Origin: a bacterium
GTDB lineage: Bacteria > Oederibacteriota > JAJYGY01
Assembly (NCBI GenBank): GCA_021790555.1
Contig: JAJYGY010000306.1
Span: 1-6,689 of the forward strand
DNA length: 6,689 bases
Direction of reading: 5' to 3'
Positions within the stretch are counted from its first letter, which is position 1, and each line of letters starts with the position of its first letter. Of the stretch, positions 5,811 to 6,689 are shown piece by piece. Below the pieces are notes generated by a model that was not told the origin of the DNA, searched no databases, and saw nothing but the letters and a program-made list of their open reading frames with translations. The translations under genes and the position numbers were made by a program.

Positions 5811-5833
5811 ACCCAAACTTCAAGGAGGATTCC

Positions 5834-6337
5834 ATGAAATTTCAAAGCAACATCCGCCTGGGACTGGCCCTTGCCGCCGGCCTCGGCCTGTCCCTGGCCC
5901 TGCGGGCGGCCTCGCCGGCCGCCGCCCCGGACCAGCCCACGGCCAAGCAGCTGATGGACAAGAGCGACTGCTTCACCTGCCACAGCTTCGACGCCAAGAT
6001 CGTGGGGCCGGCCTACAACGACGTGGCCAAGCGCTACGCCAAGGTGCCCGACGACGTGATCATCCCCAAGCTGGTCAAGAAGGTCAAGGACGGCGGGTCG
6101 GGCAACTGGGGCAGCATCCCCATGGCCCCGCACCCCAACCTGACGGACGCCCAGCTGACCAAGATCGTGCGCTACGTGCTGGGCAGGGACGAAAAGCCCG
6201 CCGCGGCCAAGCCCGCCAAGGACAAGGACAAAACCAAGGCGAAGGCCAAGGATTCCAAGGGCGCTTCCAAGCACCACGGAAAAAAGGCCGGTTCGGAAGG
6301 CTCCGCCAAGTCCCAGACCGGGACGGCCGGGGACTGA
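5834..6337 (+). CDS. Periplasmic class I cytochrome c (c551/c552-like) with lysine-rich tail
   Basis: This 167-residue protein begins at an ATG preceded by AAGGAGG. A signal peptide covers about residues 1-31 (core LGLALAAGLGLSLAL, cleavage near AAA/PDQ). The cytochrome domain spans about 34-117: heme motif CFTCH (46-50), KIVGPAYNDVAKRYA (55-69), the axial methionine loop GSIPMAPHPNLTD with M97, and the closing helix QLTKIVRYVLG (107-117). This is the c551/c552-like single-heme fold that shuttles electrons in the periplasm. Residues 118-167 are an extra low-complexity tail with 13 lysines, alanine, serine and a His-His pair, which ordinary members lack. The gene follows the cytochrome-porin gene by 68 bp, across the hairpin, and ends before a perfect terminator, so it is the second gene of a two-gene operon. 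It is the likely acceptor of electrons from the cytochrome-porin, passing them toward a terminal reductase or oxidase. That route is inferred from the gene pairing. Confidence 0.9.
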   Translation: MKFQSNIRLGLALAAGLGLSLALRAASPAAAPDQPTAKQLMDKSDCFTCHSFDAKIVGPAYNDVAKRYAKVPDDVIIPKLVKKVKDGGSGNWGSIPMAPHPNLTDAQLTKIVRYVLGRDEKPAAAKPAKDKDKTKAKAKDSKGASKHHGKKAGSEGSAKSQTGTAGD

Positions 6338-6377
6338 AGGGCGCCCTTGATGCCCAGTGGGCTCCGTAGTACCTTCC

Positions 6378-6416
6378 AAGGCAGAACCGGCCGCGCCGGT
6401 TCTGCCTTTTTCTTTT
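6378..6416 (+). terminator. Intrinsic terminator of the cytochrome operon
   Basis: GGCAGAACCGGC (6380-6391) and GCCGGTTCTGCC (6395-6406) form a perfect 12-bp stem around CGC, extended by AA/TT to 14 bp, followed by TTTTTCTTTT. This is a textbook Rho-independent terminator reading rightward. On the other strand the stem is followed only by TTGG, so it is one-directional. Just upstream, the 12-bp palindrome AAGGGCGCCCTT (6337-6348) begins at the last base of the stop codon. Confidence 0.95.
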
Positions 6417-6575
6417 GCCGGGTGGATCCGGGCTCCCGCCAAGGCCGGCAGGAGCGGTTCGCGCGCCAGGCACCGGCAAGGCAGGGGAAGGAAAAAGAAG
6501 GGAATGGTGGGAAGCCCCGGCACGAGAGGCGGGGAAAGGCCGGCCGGTGACGGGCGCGGGGGTCCTTGGCGCCGC
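6417..6575. other. Intergenic region between convergent genes
   Basis: No gene is supported here. A nearly pure purine stretch on the plus strand (6484-6514), pyrimidine-rich on the minus strand, lies in the space where the minus-strand gene from the right edge should terminate. I found no convincing stem followed by a T-run in that direction. Confidence 0.4.
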
Positions 6576-6689
6576 CTAGCCGGCCGCGGCCAGGGCCCTG
6601 GGCGTGTGGAGGCAGGCGGGGTCGGATTCCAGGTGGTCCTTGGTGGCGGCCCAGGCCCTCGCCCGGGAGCCCCCGCACACCCGGGAAAA
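6576..6689 (-). CDS. Carboxy-terminal end of an unidentified minus-strand gene
   Basis: From the right edge one minus-strand frame is open for 37 codons and ends in TAG at 6578-6576. Its third codon positions are G or C in 35 of 37 codons, clearly higher than the neighbouring frame and as in the confirmed genes of this window, which supports real coding. The visible end contains RAWAATKDHLESDPAC and stops with RALAAAG. I do not recognise the family. Two cysteines 21 residues apart are visible, but no cofactor motif can be claimed. The gene converges on the cytochrome operon and is probably transcribed independently. Confidence 0.55.
   Translation of the reverse strand, partial: FSRVCGGSRARAWAATKDHLESDPACLHTPRALAAAG

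Noticed and set aside
4323..5816. Long minus-strand open frame opposite the cytochrome-porin gene
   Set aside because: It lacks a ribosome site and any recognisable domain, and the plus strand carries a signal peptide, heme motif and barrel strands.
1..6689. CRISPR arrays, transposons, tRNA or rRNA genes
   Set aside because: No regularly spaced repeats, transposase-like frames, terminal inverted repeats with target duplications, or cloverleaf-type sequences were seen on either strand.

Overview
The window reads as chromosome of a GC-rich Gram-negative bacterium: two proteins are built for the outer membrane (a TolC-type channel and a cytochrome-porin), and there are CxxCH c-type cytochromes and an RmuC protein. 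Codon third positions are almost all G or C. The gene families point to a proteobacterial or related (for example deltaproteobacterial/Desulfobacterota) lineage with anaerobic or microaerobic respiration. The exact taxon cannot be read from this window.

Left part (1-1915, minus strand): a marR-type repressor gene, then a tolC-type outer-membrane efflux gene, then the start codon and ribosome binding site of a further gene that runs off the left edge. This is the usual order of a MarR-controlled tripartite efflux operon. The marR promoter carries two perfect palindromes, one between -35 and -10 and one over the start codon. Together they suggest autorepression and a nearly leaderless mRNA. A tandem TTTGTAAC repeat sits between marR and the tolC-like gene.

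Middle part (1999-4122, minus strand): rmuC, preceded by a possible promoter of its own, and upstream of it a class I SAM-dependent methyltransferase gene that starts with TTG and ends in a short intrinsic-terminator-like hairpin.

Right part (4224-6416, plus strand): a compact two-gene electron-transfer operon. An FNR/DNR-type box is centred exactly 41.5 bp upstream of the start site implied by a -10 element. Next comes a gene for a monoheme cytochrome fused to an outer-membrane beta-barrel (Cyc2-like architecture), a very strong 17-pair intercistronic hairpin, a gene for a soluble class I cytochrome c with an unusual lysine-rich tail, and a perfect intrinsic terminator. The simplest reading is an oxygen- or NO-controlled system that moves electrons across the outer membrane to a periplasmic cytochrome. 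The right edge holds the last 37 codons of an unidentified minus-strand gene convergent with this operon.
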